A stretch of DNA of 64,000 nucleotides from Pezicula radicicola. Lineage: Eukaryota > Ascomycota > Leotiomycetes > Helotiales > Dermateaceae. The stretch is taken from the NCBI GenBank assembly GCA_003008705.1, contig PDUO01000002.1:638898-702897 (forward strand), written 5' to 3'. Position 1 is the stretch's first letter; the number at the start of each line of letters is the position of its first letter. Positions 1 to 11,157 of the stretch are shown here, one piece after another. The position numbers were made by a program, and so were the translations under genes. A model generated the notes under the pieces. The model was not told the DNA's origin, searched no databases, and saw only the letters and a program-made list of their open reading frames with translations.

Positions 1-2137
1 ATTCTGGAGTATTCTCTGGTTCCTGGACTTCTACGATATCTTTGTCTTTTGTAGCTTGGAGTTGAGAAGGCGGCTCTGCGCTATTAAGTGATTCTGTGTG
101 GATATCAGGCATCTTTGGAGTCTCATTATGAGGTCTTGCTGAATCGAGTATGTCCGTTGCCGCTGTAACGGTAGTGGTTGCCACACTGTGCGATTGGGAC
201 ACTTCTGCGGGTGCAGCTGGCTGCTCTTTGTGAAGCGCTGCCGTTTCTGCTGGATCATTTTCCCGAACTGTGCAGTCCATAGAAGACCGTTCGCTCCTCA
301 TATCCTCATCGTCACTGAGTCCGTCAACTGTGGCAGCAATGGAACTCTGATCGTCCTCCACTACATGAGGTACCACCAGGTCTTCTGTGCTGTTCCCTAT
401 CGTAGCTCTAGAAAGCCTCTTTAAATCCCGATTTGATTTTTGAGACAGTCTTTTCAAAAGTTCGGTACTAACTGAGAGCCGCTTTGACAAACGTCTTGGA
501 TCATCATCAGCGAATGTAGCAACAGATGATCGATTCGAACGTTCGCCATCCATCACACTTTCTGGCACTTTGAATGGCAAAGGAACGACAGCTGGTACAT
601 TCGAAACTGTCGCTTCGTTGGTCTCTGGATCTCCAAGTTGTGCCTCTCTCTCCGCACCAACCACCAATTTCTTCTCATCCTTGTCGTGCGACATGGAAAC
701 CTGACTCATCCGCTTTTGTAAAGATTCTCTAGAGATTTCGGTGTCGTCTAGTTCGGGTATGGGCTCTGGATCACGAGCAACTCGAACAGTAACAGAGCCA
801 CCTTGTCCCTTGTCAGCCATAACCAATCCTGCCGCTTGTGTAGCTGTTATTGATGGCATGGGTTCCATCTCAATCTCAACCTCCCCCGAGTTACGAACTG
901 AAGCAATGGTGCTTCCCGCGCCCTTCTTCTCCATGGTACCAACTCCAGAATCCCTTCCTGCATTTTCCCCGTAAGCACTCTCCCACTGTTCTCTTTCGGC
1001 TGCATTTCGGTGTTCGATCCGTCTTCCAACATCCTCTTCTTCTTGAGCCAGGTTTCTTTCCTCCTCTATCCGCTCTGCGGCACGTTGTTCTCGGCGTTCC
1101 TTCACGAACTTCCACATCTTGGCTTGAGAAACAATACCGAATAGGAAAAGGATGAAAATAGCTGCGGCTTCAACACGAATACCTCGCGTCACTGGGTACG
1201 TAGTCGTTCCCAGAGGAAATAGATTATCGTTCAGATCCCAAATATAAGCCCAAAACTCCTTTAATCCTGCTCTACTGAAACAATCGATTCCAAGAACGAT
1301 GGCAGTTGCTCCCGCAAACGAAACACCACCAATAATTCCATAGGGCCGGGTGTGATGAGTAAAAGACGTTGCGAACACTGCCAAGGTAAATGCAGCAATA
1401 AAAATCGACTTCTCACTCGTAGTAGTCAAAAGTCCACCAGGCTTCAGTACTAGCAGCCACATACTGAAGCAGAAACCCCCGAGAATGCATCCGAGTCCTT
1501 CTGTCAATTCCGGGAAAATGCATGCGGCCCCACCGAGAATAAGACCTGTGATGACAGCAGCCACAACGTACGCACCCTGGACGGCATTGCTGACGGGTGT
1601 GGGCATCACATAGAGTATGAGTACAGTTACTGAGAGACTTGCAAGGTAAGCGGCCGAGAAAGAGATGTGCAGCAACTTGTTCTTGATCCCAATGAGCGTG
1701 TACGCTGCTCCGGTAATTATGAGAATGACACCAGCAACTGCGAATCCTGGAGTAACCACAGGAGTAATCGGTAATTGGCCTGCCGGAATAGTTGCTATGT
1801 TTCAATCAGCAAAGAAATGGGACATAACAGAACATATATTCCTACAATTGAAAATAGCCGAACTGTCAACGGAAGACGTGGCCGTGGCTGCACTTGCAGT
1901 TGACGATGATGCCGATGATGAGGTCACACTTGCTGAAGTCAATGTCGAACTAAGTGCACTCGTGGTCGATTTGGCTCCATCGGTACTTGAAGAAGACGTT
2001 GCTGCGGTGGTCTGTGATGCGGAGCTGTCGGTGATCGAATTTGTAGTTGCATCTCTTCTATGAATGGCATATCTATCCGAAGCTGCAAGTTGGATACAGA
2101 AGCAGAAGAGCAGGATTGCCAGAAATTGTTGCCGCAT
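1..2137 (-). CDS. DUF4203 (TM7S3/TM198-like) seven-transmembrane protein, 3' end cut by window edge
   Basis: Model: exon 1 2137-1846, intron 1845-1795 (51 bp, GTAGGA...ACATAG), exon 2 1794 to beyond position 1, open throughout. The start MRQQFLAILLF gives a clean signal peptide (residues 1-20); an ATG ten codons upstream would put polar residues before it. A Ser/Thr/Ala-rich lumenal or wall-facing stretch (about 30-97) follows. About seven hydrophobic segments lie between residues 115 and 325, including a GIIGGVSFAGATAIVLG segment and the LKEFWAYIWDLND loop, a pattern I recognise from fungal DUF4203 proteins. After the last helix comes a basic/acidic coiled stretch (KERREQRAAERIEEER) and a long disordered, Ser/Glu-rich cytoplasmic tail that runs out of the window. 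At least 695 residues are visible. The family has no established biochemical role in fungi; a plasma-membrane or vacuolar protein is inferred. The family call is strong; the C-terminus is unseen. Confidence 0.85.
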
Positions 2138-4315
2138 GACGCAAATATAAAGGCTGTGTTGTTGCACTCCAGCAATGAAGTAGTAAAGGAGTGTGGATGG
2201 TGGTGGGTAATGAATGACAGTGTGAACCTTTTCTTATGATAGAATGAGTGTGGGCAGCATTGGACCAGGTCCTAATGGCAAAGCAAAAAGAGGGGAAAGG
2301 AAAGAAAAGAAAAGAAAAGAAAAAATGACGGTGAAGCAAGCAACAGAAGAGGTGCAATGGAACAAGCATACAATAGGTAAGGTGACGAAGGATGAGAAGA
2401 GAAGGGAGCAGCGTACTTACAGACGACTTTTACCCAGACGGAGTGTTCCCAGAAAAGTAATGGGCTACCAGGGTCAGCTACACGAGAAGGGAAACGACCC
2501 GTTGGATTCCAGCAAATCAGGCTCGCTAGTGAAAGTAGAATAATGGAGAGTTCGTGGAAGAAAGTCAAAGCTCATGACGGATTTGGAAAGCTTGGATCAG
2601 GCTTGGTGAAAAAGCGGAGAGTGGCAGCGTCTATAAGAGATTGCGCTATGATCGCCTTGAGACGAAGTGGCCCGCCGAGTTCTTGCTTCCCGCTCGTGGC
2701 TTCAGCCCTTTTGGATGCTGAAGATTACATTTATTGGTGATGATGACTTCTTCACGGGAAATCAACGGTTCTTGTGCACCATCGCCTACCATTGCTGCTC
2801 CTGGAAAGGAGTGCAGCAGTAGTCGTGCTCCCAACCATTCCTCAATACTTCGTCTTCTTCTTCTTCTTCGGATGCAGGACGAGAAAGGTGGCACCACTCC
2901 AACGACAGCATGAACCGTGTGTTGAAGACCATTGGATGTGAGAGTCGATTGACTACCGATGCGATGCAGGTGCCAGGCTGCGCTGCGAGTACTGAGCAGA
3001 TCTCACACGCCGACGCAGACAGACTCAGACACCACGAGCAAGAGGGGCGATTCTCCGGAGTCCGTACCAGTCAGTCCTCTATGATGCACGACTGGCGGGG
3101 CCTCCCTGTACTCTCCCTAGGTACGAAGTATACTATTCCCTACCTGGGAGGTGAGATGAATTGTGTCATATGTGAGAGGCTCAGCTGGTGTGCAGAGCCC
3201 TCGGCTGATGCAAGCCGACGAGAAGCAAATGCTTTTTCAAGGAGAAGAGACGAACTGTCGTCTGAACTTGGTTGCCCAAGCGAGATTGGATTGGAAGAGA
3301 TCGTTGAAGGCATGAACCAGGATCGTGGCTGTGGTGTTTCTGCTTGACAGCCTTCGCTAAACTCTGTCTTCTCCTTTTCAATTGCTTTCTAAGTAAGTTT
3401 CTTGTCGTTGCGAACGTAGAGGACGGCAGTAAGACATCCAGTATCAGCCACGCCGTTCGACAGGTAACTTTTAATTACGCCGACTCTTGATTCGTTCTTG
3501 GATCCACGAGGATGCAAAAGGCTGCTGACGGGTCAATTTAATCAATTCAATCAATTTAAACAGCGTGCTACGAATTACACGAGGCCACACAAGACTAAAA
3601 AGTAGCGTCAGGTACGCGAGGGAAAATCCCCGCGCGAGTCGATACGATGCTCGCATGTCATCCTGGAGTGGTATCGCCTTGGCGCGAACTCGACGCGTCT
3701 TCTCAACTCTGGCGGAAGACGTGATCCGACAACATCCAACTATCGAACCAAACAACTTTGTGGCCTGCTAAATTTCTGAATCCCCGAGCCAGGACGGTAG
3801 ATGCTGTGCTTGCCAGTCACTATCTCGTACAGAGATTAGCGAAGGCTGCCTACATATGCTTTGCATTGTCCTTGTTGACCTCGAGTAATACTCAACGGGC
3901 TACATCTGCTCATATCACTCTGCCAAATGGTTCGTCTCTACGAAGCAACAGGACAGTACTCGATATATCCCTTGTTGATGCAGGGGATTTAACAATTGCT
4001 ATCACGTTGGGTAACAGCTTGTAGCCTAGAAAGCAAGATGCAAAGCAGGCAGGTGTATTTGTTTATCTATTTCTTTTTTGTTAAGAGGCAATTGTTCTTC
4101 CACGGTGCTACTTCTTCAGGCAAAAGAGAATCCATCCATGTTCTGGTTGTTCAATCACGTGATTAATAGGGGCACTCACCCGACGCTAGTGAAAGCAGTT
4201 TCCCAAAGTTGATGTTCGCGACAAACAAAACATCTCTCACTTCTGCCATCCCATCAAAACCTGTAACTTGCTTCAGATCCTTCTACCCTTCAAAACCCCC
4301 AGAATACCAAATAAA
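2138..4315. other. Intergenic gap (leader of the DUF4203 gene and promoter of the mtSSB gene)
   Basis: No gene can be supported here. The longest ORF (2910-3347, plus, 145 codons) has no recognisable domain or composition of a conserved protein. Purine-rich and CTT-rich runs (about 2285-2330 and 2850-2870) are low complexity. Fungal promoter and 5' leader sequence is the simplest reading. Confidence 0.5.
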
Positions 4316-4887
4316 ATGTCGTCCTTCCTCCTTCGCCGCGCCCTTCCTATGGGCACCCGTGCCTTCAGCACCTCCACCCCCAAGTCATCCTTTGCAAAGA
4401 TGACTATCGTTGGGCGTCTAGCAGATACACCCACCGTTGAAGCCACCAGTACCGGGCACGAGATCTTGAAGTACGCGATTGGAACAAATAGTGGGCCAAA
4501 GGATAACCAGAAGACGAGCTGGTTCAGAGTTGTGAGCTTTTTGCCCGAGGGCCCGCAGAGAGATTTTATTGCTGGTCTGGATAAGGGGTATGTTTATGCA
4601 TCTTCATCGACGACTTGGGGAGGATCAAATTTGGATGGAAGGAGCTTCATGGGGAATAAGGAGTTGCATGTTTGATGCTAAGAAAATTGCTGACTGTTAA
4701 ATGCTAGTACTTTGGTCTATCTTGAGGGTGATGCTTCCATGAGCACTTACCAAGACGAGAGCGGCAAGAGCAGGAGTTCCCTGAACGTTGTTCAGCGTAA
4801 GTCAGCATCGGTCCCAAACCTATCACATTGTCTAAAATATTTCTTGCAGAAAGACTCGAAGTTCTATCCCCCAAAAAGACACAGTAA
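4316..4887 (+). CDS. RIM1: Mitochondrial single-stranded DNA-binding protein (Rim1-type)
   Basis: Three exons: 4316-4587, 4708-4796, 4850-4887; introns of 120 and 53 bp have GTATGT/GTAAGT donors and a CTGAC branch in the first. The product is 132 residues, the usual size for fungal mtSSB. Residues 1-20 (MSSFLLRRALPMGTRAFSTS) are Arg/Ser-rich without acidic residues, a matrix-targeting signal. The OB fold follows: KMTIVGRLADTPTVEATSTG, a KTSWFRVVSF strand typical of SSB, then GTLVYLEGDASMSTY and a C-terminal LEVLSPKK. Splicing restores the canonical KG-TLVYLEGDA junction, which supports the intron. The protein is expected to coat single-stranded mtDNA and support replication as a tetramer. The start was chosen because it opens the targeting peptide directly; an in-frame ATG 16 codons upstream would add no homologous sequence. 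Confidence 0.92.
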
Positions 4888-5585
4888 TGGGAAAACTTTC
4901 GTATCGACCTTACACACATACCCCAGGGTTCCCTTTGTACAAACGAATGATTTGGCGTTCATGTATTCCTTCTGTAAGATACTTCGAGGTCAATATGGGA
5001 AGATATGGAGACAGGGTTGGAGTCAACTGGATATCAAATACATGTCATCTCAACTCACTCATCATGATACCTCTTTTTGAAACTGTCTTTTCTGGTTGCA
5101 ATAGCCTATCTGCAGGTATTTGACCTTACGCACTAACACACAAACGCACAAGACAACAAACGTCCAGATGCTTTCAGCTTGATAGCTATACTCAGGTATG
5201 TCCGTGCTCCAATTTTTATTTTTGTTTCCTTCTTATCTTTCCCCTAAGCAGAAACAAGAACATAGCATGCTGCTGAGAACGCCACCTGGATCAAACCAAT
5301 ATCATCAGAACACCAACCAGGTTCAGACACGAGATGAGCTATCATGTTTCGCCTCTATCATGTAGAAGCTAAATCAATATGCGCAGTCCAGTATCTTGTC
5401 GTTACGGCAATCTTTGATAGTAGCCAACAAGCTGGGGTACAATTGTGAATGCTGAAGAGCTGATGCTGTGGGTCCAATGCTTGTGGTTATAGCATCTTAT
5501 ATGTTGATGCTAAATGATAGTGGTCTCTACTCGAAGACGACTCTTGAAATTCAGGACGAGGAGTTGGTGCGTAGGAAGTAAGAGG
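4888..5585. other. Gap between the convergent mtSSB and forkhead-like genes
   Basis: Contains the 3' flank of the mtSSB gene and AT-rich spacer; no ORF with recognisable content and no repeat seen. Confidence 0.5.
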
Positions 5586-6426
5586 CTAGGGAGCTTGAAG
5601 CTCGAGATTGGAAAACTTAGCAGGACTGACTTTCTTAAGAGTCTCGCTTGACCCGTTATCAGTACTGTTGCTCTTTTTCTTGTTGAATATTATCTCGCCT
5701 AAGTTCGGAATCGTAATCGAAAGTATCAGGCTTCTCGCTCCTTCTTTGCTGTTGCTGTTGCTGTTGGAAGCCTCACTATCAGACACCATATCTAGCTGTG
5801 ATTTTGCCTTCCCAAGATCTGTCTTCTGGTCTACTATCAAGTCATTCTCAGTACTAATAGTCCAAAAGTCTCCTACTCCTTGTGTCTTGATCTGAACAAA
5901 TTCCCTACGAGAATTTACCTTGTGGACAGTTAGTGCATGTCACAACGACTCGTTTGCTGTCTGCCTGCCTTTCGTTACTATATCAGGGTACCAATCAACA
6001 ATTATCTTGAACATATCACTAAGCTTGATCTTATGACCAGGAGTTTTCGCAATGACAGCATAAGCGAGCCATGCATTGGTTGGACTCTTGTTTCCTGGCT
6101 TTATCCGTTCCGATCTCCTATTGTCAATAGCAGGAATATGGTCGTATTTGCCTTTGACAAAGTATATCTTTGGGTCCATCCCGGAATCTTCATCATAGAT
6201 CGGAGGCAGGGCAGTATTTAGCTTCAGACTGCAATTGGTTTTGGTGGGAAGCCTGGGAAGCCTGAGAAGCCTGGCTTTGCTCTTCGTCTAAGTTTTCAGA
6301 CTTGGCCAGTTTCCTCCTCTTAGTAGCCGGCGCAAAACCCCCAGATTCAGATTCAGATTCGCTTGGTAAAGGTAAAGGTAAAGGTAAAGGTAAAGGTAAA
6401 GGTAAAGATGAAGATAATCGCTCCAT
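5586..6426 (-). pseudogene. Decayed forkhead-like winged-helix gene (paralogue A)
   Basis: Three pieces read as one gene on the minus strand. An N-terminal frame (6426-6193) begins MERLSSS, has an (LP)n run from a hexamer repeat and an ATKRRKLAK basic motif. A second frame (open 6287-5943) carries KSPTNAWLAYAVIAKTPG and HKIKLSDMFKIIVDWYPDI, matching forkhead helices 1-2. It is interrupted by TGA at 5942-5940 and resumes in the same frame to 5586 with HALTVHK, REFVQIK and GDFWTIS, the recognition helix and wing. The stop sits where forkhead proteins have Arg in S-[IL]-R-H-x-L; CGA to TGA would explain it. The product resembles 7939-8886 (both have PP..Y..DS..DP and VKGK before the domain). Alternatives: a 73-bp intron 6301-6229 could join the first two frames, and an in-phase 60-bp intron 5978-5919 with a CTAAC branch could remove the stop, but would delete most of the recognition helix. 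Confidence 0.55.
6365..6406. repeat. (GGTAAA)7 hexanucleotide tandem repeat
   Basis: Seven exact GGTAAA units, read on the minus strand as a Leu-Pro repeat inside the N-terminal frame of forkhead-like paralogue A. The unit is a multiple of three, so length changes keep that frame. Confidence 0.95.
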
Positions 6427-7938
6427 TGTAACTGATCCCTCTAAATTTCCGAAATGCTGCCTAATAGTCCGTCATCGGCGGGTTGCTGGAACTTTTTCTT
6501 TGTCCGAATAATTAATGGATGTATACAGACTTGTGGGTATATCATCAATCAATGAAGCTTTAGCTGTTTCTCCACGTTGTCTCCTGAAAGTATTCATCGA
6601 TGGATGTATCATCTATGGTTGTTGTTGTGCCCCATTGCACTCTGTGACCATTTATGAATCTCCAGATTGTCATTTTCATAACTCTTTTGCAAAGGTGATA
6701 CTATCTCCGTAAACTTGCTGGCTGGTTGGTGTTTGTAGGGATGTATGTACGTATGAATATTGTTATTGATAGCCGTATTTATTTTGGGGGGGGGGGCCGG
6801 GATATTTTTGTAAAAGCGATGTTTTGTAGGAAATTTTTGTTGGCGGTGGAAAAAGAGGAGGGAAGGGAAAATGTCTTTTGTTCGATCCTGACATATGTTC
6901 AAGAAATTCTTAGTCTCGGATTTCGAAGAGGACTGACTTACCTGATTCTAGTACTACCGATGGAATACTTTGAAGGAGACTGAACTAGTTAATTGACGAA
7001 TAGTATTAGGGGTACTAACAATGTGCATTTTGGTTTGAACTGAGCAGCAATACACTAGTTAGAGATGATTTAAGATAGTGTTACTCAAAGATAACTGCTG
7101 GAAGAGCCAAGAGTTGGATCTCCAAACCATGGTCCAGCCTATATCAAAATCCCATCTCTACAAAATGTTCCATTCTTATCTACCTATGTACCTCAGAAGA
7201 ACCCAAAGAATTAACCTTTGCTTTAGAGGTAAAATTTTTAGCCAGGCGCTGGTCGGGTCATCTCATTTCTTTCTGGTCTGAGATGGTACGCCAGGCGTAA
7301 GGGCAGTTGGTGTGTTATGCAAAGATAATTTTACGCTTGTATATGGCAGATACTAAGCTGGAGATTGGTTGTCGTACTCCAACGAAAACTTTGGCTTTCT
7401 CTTGGCTTTACGAGATTATCTTGGAGGCGTCACTAACATTTTGCTTTGCTATTCTGAGAAGTCTTGTTAGGAAACGGCGATCAGAAAACACCTAATTATG
7501 ATGTATGAGACAGTAGCGAAAGAATGACTTTTGGCTTCAGAATCTCAGTACCATTTCACGGACAACATTCTTCGGAATTCTCACTCATGATACCATTCAT
7601 ATATTCTTGAACCTTTGTATTGAGGAAATACTAGACTGCTCGCTTATGAAAATTGATTTACGCATAGGCAAGACTCAGAACGCCAATTTCTACGCAATTT
7701 GCTATCTTTCAATCATCCTTTCTTGTGACACGCTCTGCTGAATTTGATTCCTGATAATTTGGGGTTATATCAACAATGCTCGGTAGGTTTCCTTCACACT
7801 GCCCTTAATCGAAACTAATACATGTATCGGTAAGCGACTTGCATGTGAAGAGACCTAAGCAAGTACTTACACACCATGCCCGAAATATACAATACAATAT
7901 CCGCGGAGACTTCCAAGCCAGGGTAAGATATAAATTCT
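6427..7938. other. Gap between the two forkhead-like genes
   Basis: AT-rich spacer with no supportable gene. A G11 run lies at 6786-6796. Several ORFs of 60-97 codons on both strands have no recognisable features. Confidence 0.5.
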
Positions 7939-8886
7939 TCAGGTAGTCGTGGCCGAGTCCGGTTCATCAAAAGGAGTATCGATCTGCCGGCGTTCTGGAG
8001 ATGACAGTTGTGGTTGAGAAGACTCGTCAGGGGTAGTAGTTCTACTTTCCACAGCTTCGCCCTCTTCCGAAGACGTTTGAATTCCTTCTGAAGCCAAGGT
8101 CCCTGGAGAAACATGTGGATACTTTCTTACGTAGTCAAGTTCAGCTTCACAGTCTTCCAAAACTTCGTTGTAGTCATCCTCTGCTGTATTGAGCTTCGTC
8201 TTGAGCATTACCATGAGTTGCTGGTTATCAAGTCCGGGGTAATGTTTCCTGATAGCATTGATCTTCTTGGCAGATTCTGCAGTAGGGTCCAAAACATGTT
8301 CCTCCATATCGCAAGTCTCTCTTTTCAATTTATCTACATCAAGTCTCTTTTGGTCGAGGTGTTGGAGCTTCGGTGTTGAAATGGTCCAATAACCTTGAGT
8401 CCTGTTCTCTTTCAAGTTGTAGAACAGTTTGTCTTTTCGAAGACGACGAATCATTTCATGGAGCTTCTTGTCTGCTGGTCGATTGCTGCGCCATTTCTTA
8501 TACAATGTTGTGATATCGGAAGCCGTTAATCTGTGTTCTGGTGTACGTCGTAGTATACCGTATATTAGATATGCGTAGGTTGGCCCTTTGAGGTAGAAGC
8601 TTGGTGGTCCATATCGAAGGCCTTCGAGTGCTGGAGGTGCTTTTACTCGTGGCCATTTACCCTTGACCATATTTTGGACGGGATCAACTTTTGAGTCTGC
8701 CTCATACACCGTCGGGATAGTAGGTGGCAAAATCTCGGGTCCTTCCTGTGGCAGCGGTGTCTTGGTTGAAACCACTTTTAGTAATAGTGTTTCCGACACC
8801 CCATCAGGTGAAGGGTCTGGGAGTGAAGACTCTGCGGGCGAAGACATAGCAGGCAAAGGTGTTGCCGGTCTGCTTTCAGAGTCCAT
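7939..8886 (-). CDS. Divergent forkhead-like winged-helix protein (paralogue B)
   Basis: A single uninterrupted ORF of 315 codons. Residues 1-60 are Pro/Ser/Glu-rich and disordered. Residues 101-170 form a winged-helix region: PTYAYLIYGILRRTPEHRL corresponds to forkhead helix 1, TASDITTLYKKW to helix 2, ADKKLHEMIRRLRKDKLFYN to the recognition helix and TQGYWTIS to wing 1 (compare K-G-x-[FW]-W-x-[IL] in forkheads). The canonical W-x-N-S-I-R-H-N-L-S is not conserved, so DNA contact or partner choice may differ. A Lys/Glu-rich probable helix (175-260) and an acidic Ser/Thr tail follow. The neighbour at 5586-6426 is a relative, implying tandem duplication. A nuclear DNA-binding role is inferred from the fold only; a non-DNA-binding winged helix is possible. 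Confidence 0.7.
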   Translation of the reverse strand: MDSESRPATPLPAMSSPAESSLPDPSPDGVSETLLLKVVSTKTPLPQEGPEILPPTIPTVYEADSKVDPVQNMVKGKWPRVKAPPALEGLRYGPPSFYLKGPTYAYLIYGILRRTPEHRLTASDITTLYKKWRSNRPADKKLHEMIRRLRKDKLFYNLKENRTQGYWTISTPKLQHLDQKRLDVDKLKRETCDMEEHVLDPTAESAKKINAIRKHYPGLDNQQLMVMLKTKLNTAEDDYNEVLEDCEAELDYVRKYPHVSPGTLASEGIQTSSEEGEAVESRTTTPDESSQPQLSSPERRQIDTPFDEPDSATTT

Positions 8887-11157
8887 TATAATTGTAATCA
8901 GCAGGGGTACAGATGTAAGATTGGGGTTGAAAAATCAAGTGTTAAAATTGTGTTGTTGAGAGTGCTTCTTATTGGGAGTGACTGTGTTGTGATGATCTAA
9001 AGCTGAGGGGAAAAGTGCAACTTATAGGCAGTTACAAACTTCAACAAAGTGATTCGGGCTAAATAAGCAGGAACGGTATACACTTGCTATTATAGGAGCT
9101 ATTTGGAAAAGCTAGGAAAGGATCTGCTTCTTGTATCGCTTCGTCATCGTCCACACTCGTACCTTCCGTATTGAATTCGTTGTCTTGGAAGCGCTTAGTA
9201 AATACGCTTAAAAGTGTAAACACTTTTTGAATATGAAAAATTATCTTTGGGTTGGCTTTAAATGTACTTGAAGTAAAAGCGTCACTGGAGGCAGTCGCTC
9301 GAGGAAGAGATTCTAGGTCTCGGGGTACTGCTTGATTCATTGAAGTCAAGGTTCTGGTCACAACTTGGAGTCTCATTTTTAGTAGGTGATATTTCCAGTG
9401 TCTTGAGTTTTCGGCCATTCTGGAGCCTTTTGCCTCTATTGCAGTTCATTAGTAATATAAGTTTAATGTGTTACTATTCGGCTTATTTGATCAATGATGT
9501 TGATGATGTTTTGCGGAGAGTATTTTGTAAGAGGATGAATAAGTAGCTGAGGATAGAGTAATCGACCATATAGAGATCAATTCAATTCATATGTATTCTT
9601 ATGTACTCTGTAGAAGAAACCTGTTGCAATGGATTTTGAACGGAATTGACCTAGCTATCACTGGTAAACCTGAGTGAAATATAGTGACATACTGCCATTT
9701 TGTCAAACTAATGTCTTTCAATAATGCAGTTTAGAAATTTGCTATTAGAAAAAGGCTAAATGGACTGCCGAAGTGAATGAAATATACAATGTCAATAACC
9801 CAGTGTCAATGATGGCTAGGTCCTGGGCTGCGAAGTAATGGGCAGAACATAACAAGGGGATTGAAAACTCAAAGATCTCAGCTATTAGATCAGTACATAT
9901 TGCTTAAATAATGAAGTACATATTCTTTGAATGCAAATGTGAGGCTTTTACAAGGAAGTAATATACGTCTCAACCAGGCAATTTCGCGAGAGAAGTACCC
10001 AGCTACTAGTCTTGCAAGCTGTAAAAGCCCGTACGTCTAAAAGTCTTCTCTCGAAATAAAACACTTTTAGAGAACGCTTGACATATATCTCCATGTCGGA
10101 GCATATCAAGTTATAATAAATGTTCCTTCAGTGATATTTATGGTTCTTTGCGAGGAACTAAGTAGTCGTGTTTAACGAGCTGACACTCACAAAAGTTTCC
10201 GAGTCTTGGATTCTGCCCTACCACCCTAATAATGACTCCCAACGAAACTTGAGTTTTAACAGTCAGGTGGGATACCATATCAATTTTGAACTAGGTGGCA
10301 TTGAAAATGTAGGTTGAAGAGCGCTACAGCTTCTTCTGGTATGGTATAGATATGGTGTGCAGATGATGATTTGGCAACGTGCGATGAAGTTATGCTACTG
10401 TACTTTTTGTACCGTAGATCAAGGTCAAATGGAAAGCTCAAAAGTCAGCTACTCAGGATAGAAGGTACAGTAAATCAGCTACGGCCCCTCTTCGCCGACC
10501 GTGCTGTAGCCTACCGATAGTGGGGTAATTTAAGAAAGCCCCAAAACAAAACACGCTAGTGAGCTCCTTCGGGACGTCCCTCGAGATCGCGTCAACCCTC
10601 CAACAATTTCACTTTGAGGGCCGCAACGCCCCCTCACTCACGATACCTCAGTCCTCTACAGTAGGAGGGAAACTTGACTTGACTTGACTTGCCTTCTACC
10701 TCTATTGTTTCTTCCTAGATTAGCTATTTCTCAACACCTTTCTTTATCAACTAGCATCTGCACGCTCTGACTCCGAGGCTGCATTTCTAAAGGGAACTAA
10801 CTACCTTCCGCAAGATCGAACCCTCTGCAAGGCCAGAGACAGGACATAGAGATCGCCTCTTCTTCTGTTCGTTAACATCGTGAGTGTTGTTCTCATCTTT
10901 GCTAGTTGAGATACGCCGACATCTTTCAGGGCACCTACAAGGTTCAAGCTTCGCATCTACAATTCACAACGCTGGAATTCCAAATGCTTCTTCGGCAGCC
11001 TGAACTCCTCCGGGGCCACCTTCATTCAACTAGTGGTTGAAGGTTTTGCAGTTCTAGTATTCACTTCACCCCTTCAAATCCTTTCAAGAACTTTCTTTTC
11101 GTTCTTCATTCTAAACTCGACCTAACCCTTTCTTCACGTTCTCGCATCGAACCCTTC
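8887..11157. other. Intergenic gap with leaders of both flanking genes
   Basis: The left part is the presumed leader of forkhead-like B. A minus-strand ORF at 9418-9059 (119 codons) has plausible composition but no recognised domain and is not called as a gene. From about 10670 to 11157 the plus strand is CT-rich with three CTTGA units near 10674-10690, as expected for a long 5' leader of the SNF2 gene. Confidence 0.5.

Noticed and set aside
2910..3347. 145-codon plus ORF in the first gap
   Set aside because: No recognisable domain, no codon or composition signal, no splice partners found.
3550..3770. GC-rich stretch considered as a structured RNA or tRNA
   Set aside because: No T-loop GGTTCGAATCC-like box or cloverleaf could be drawn; a tRNAscan or Infernal run would settle it.
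5919..5978. Using the 60-bp intron to call forkhead-like A an intact gene
   Set aside because: It would delete the helix that gives the best forkhead match, and a second weak intron (GTCTGA donor, 6301-6229) would also be needed. Kept as an alternative, not the main call.
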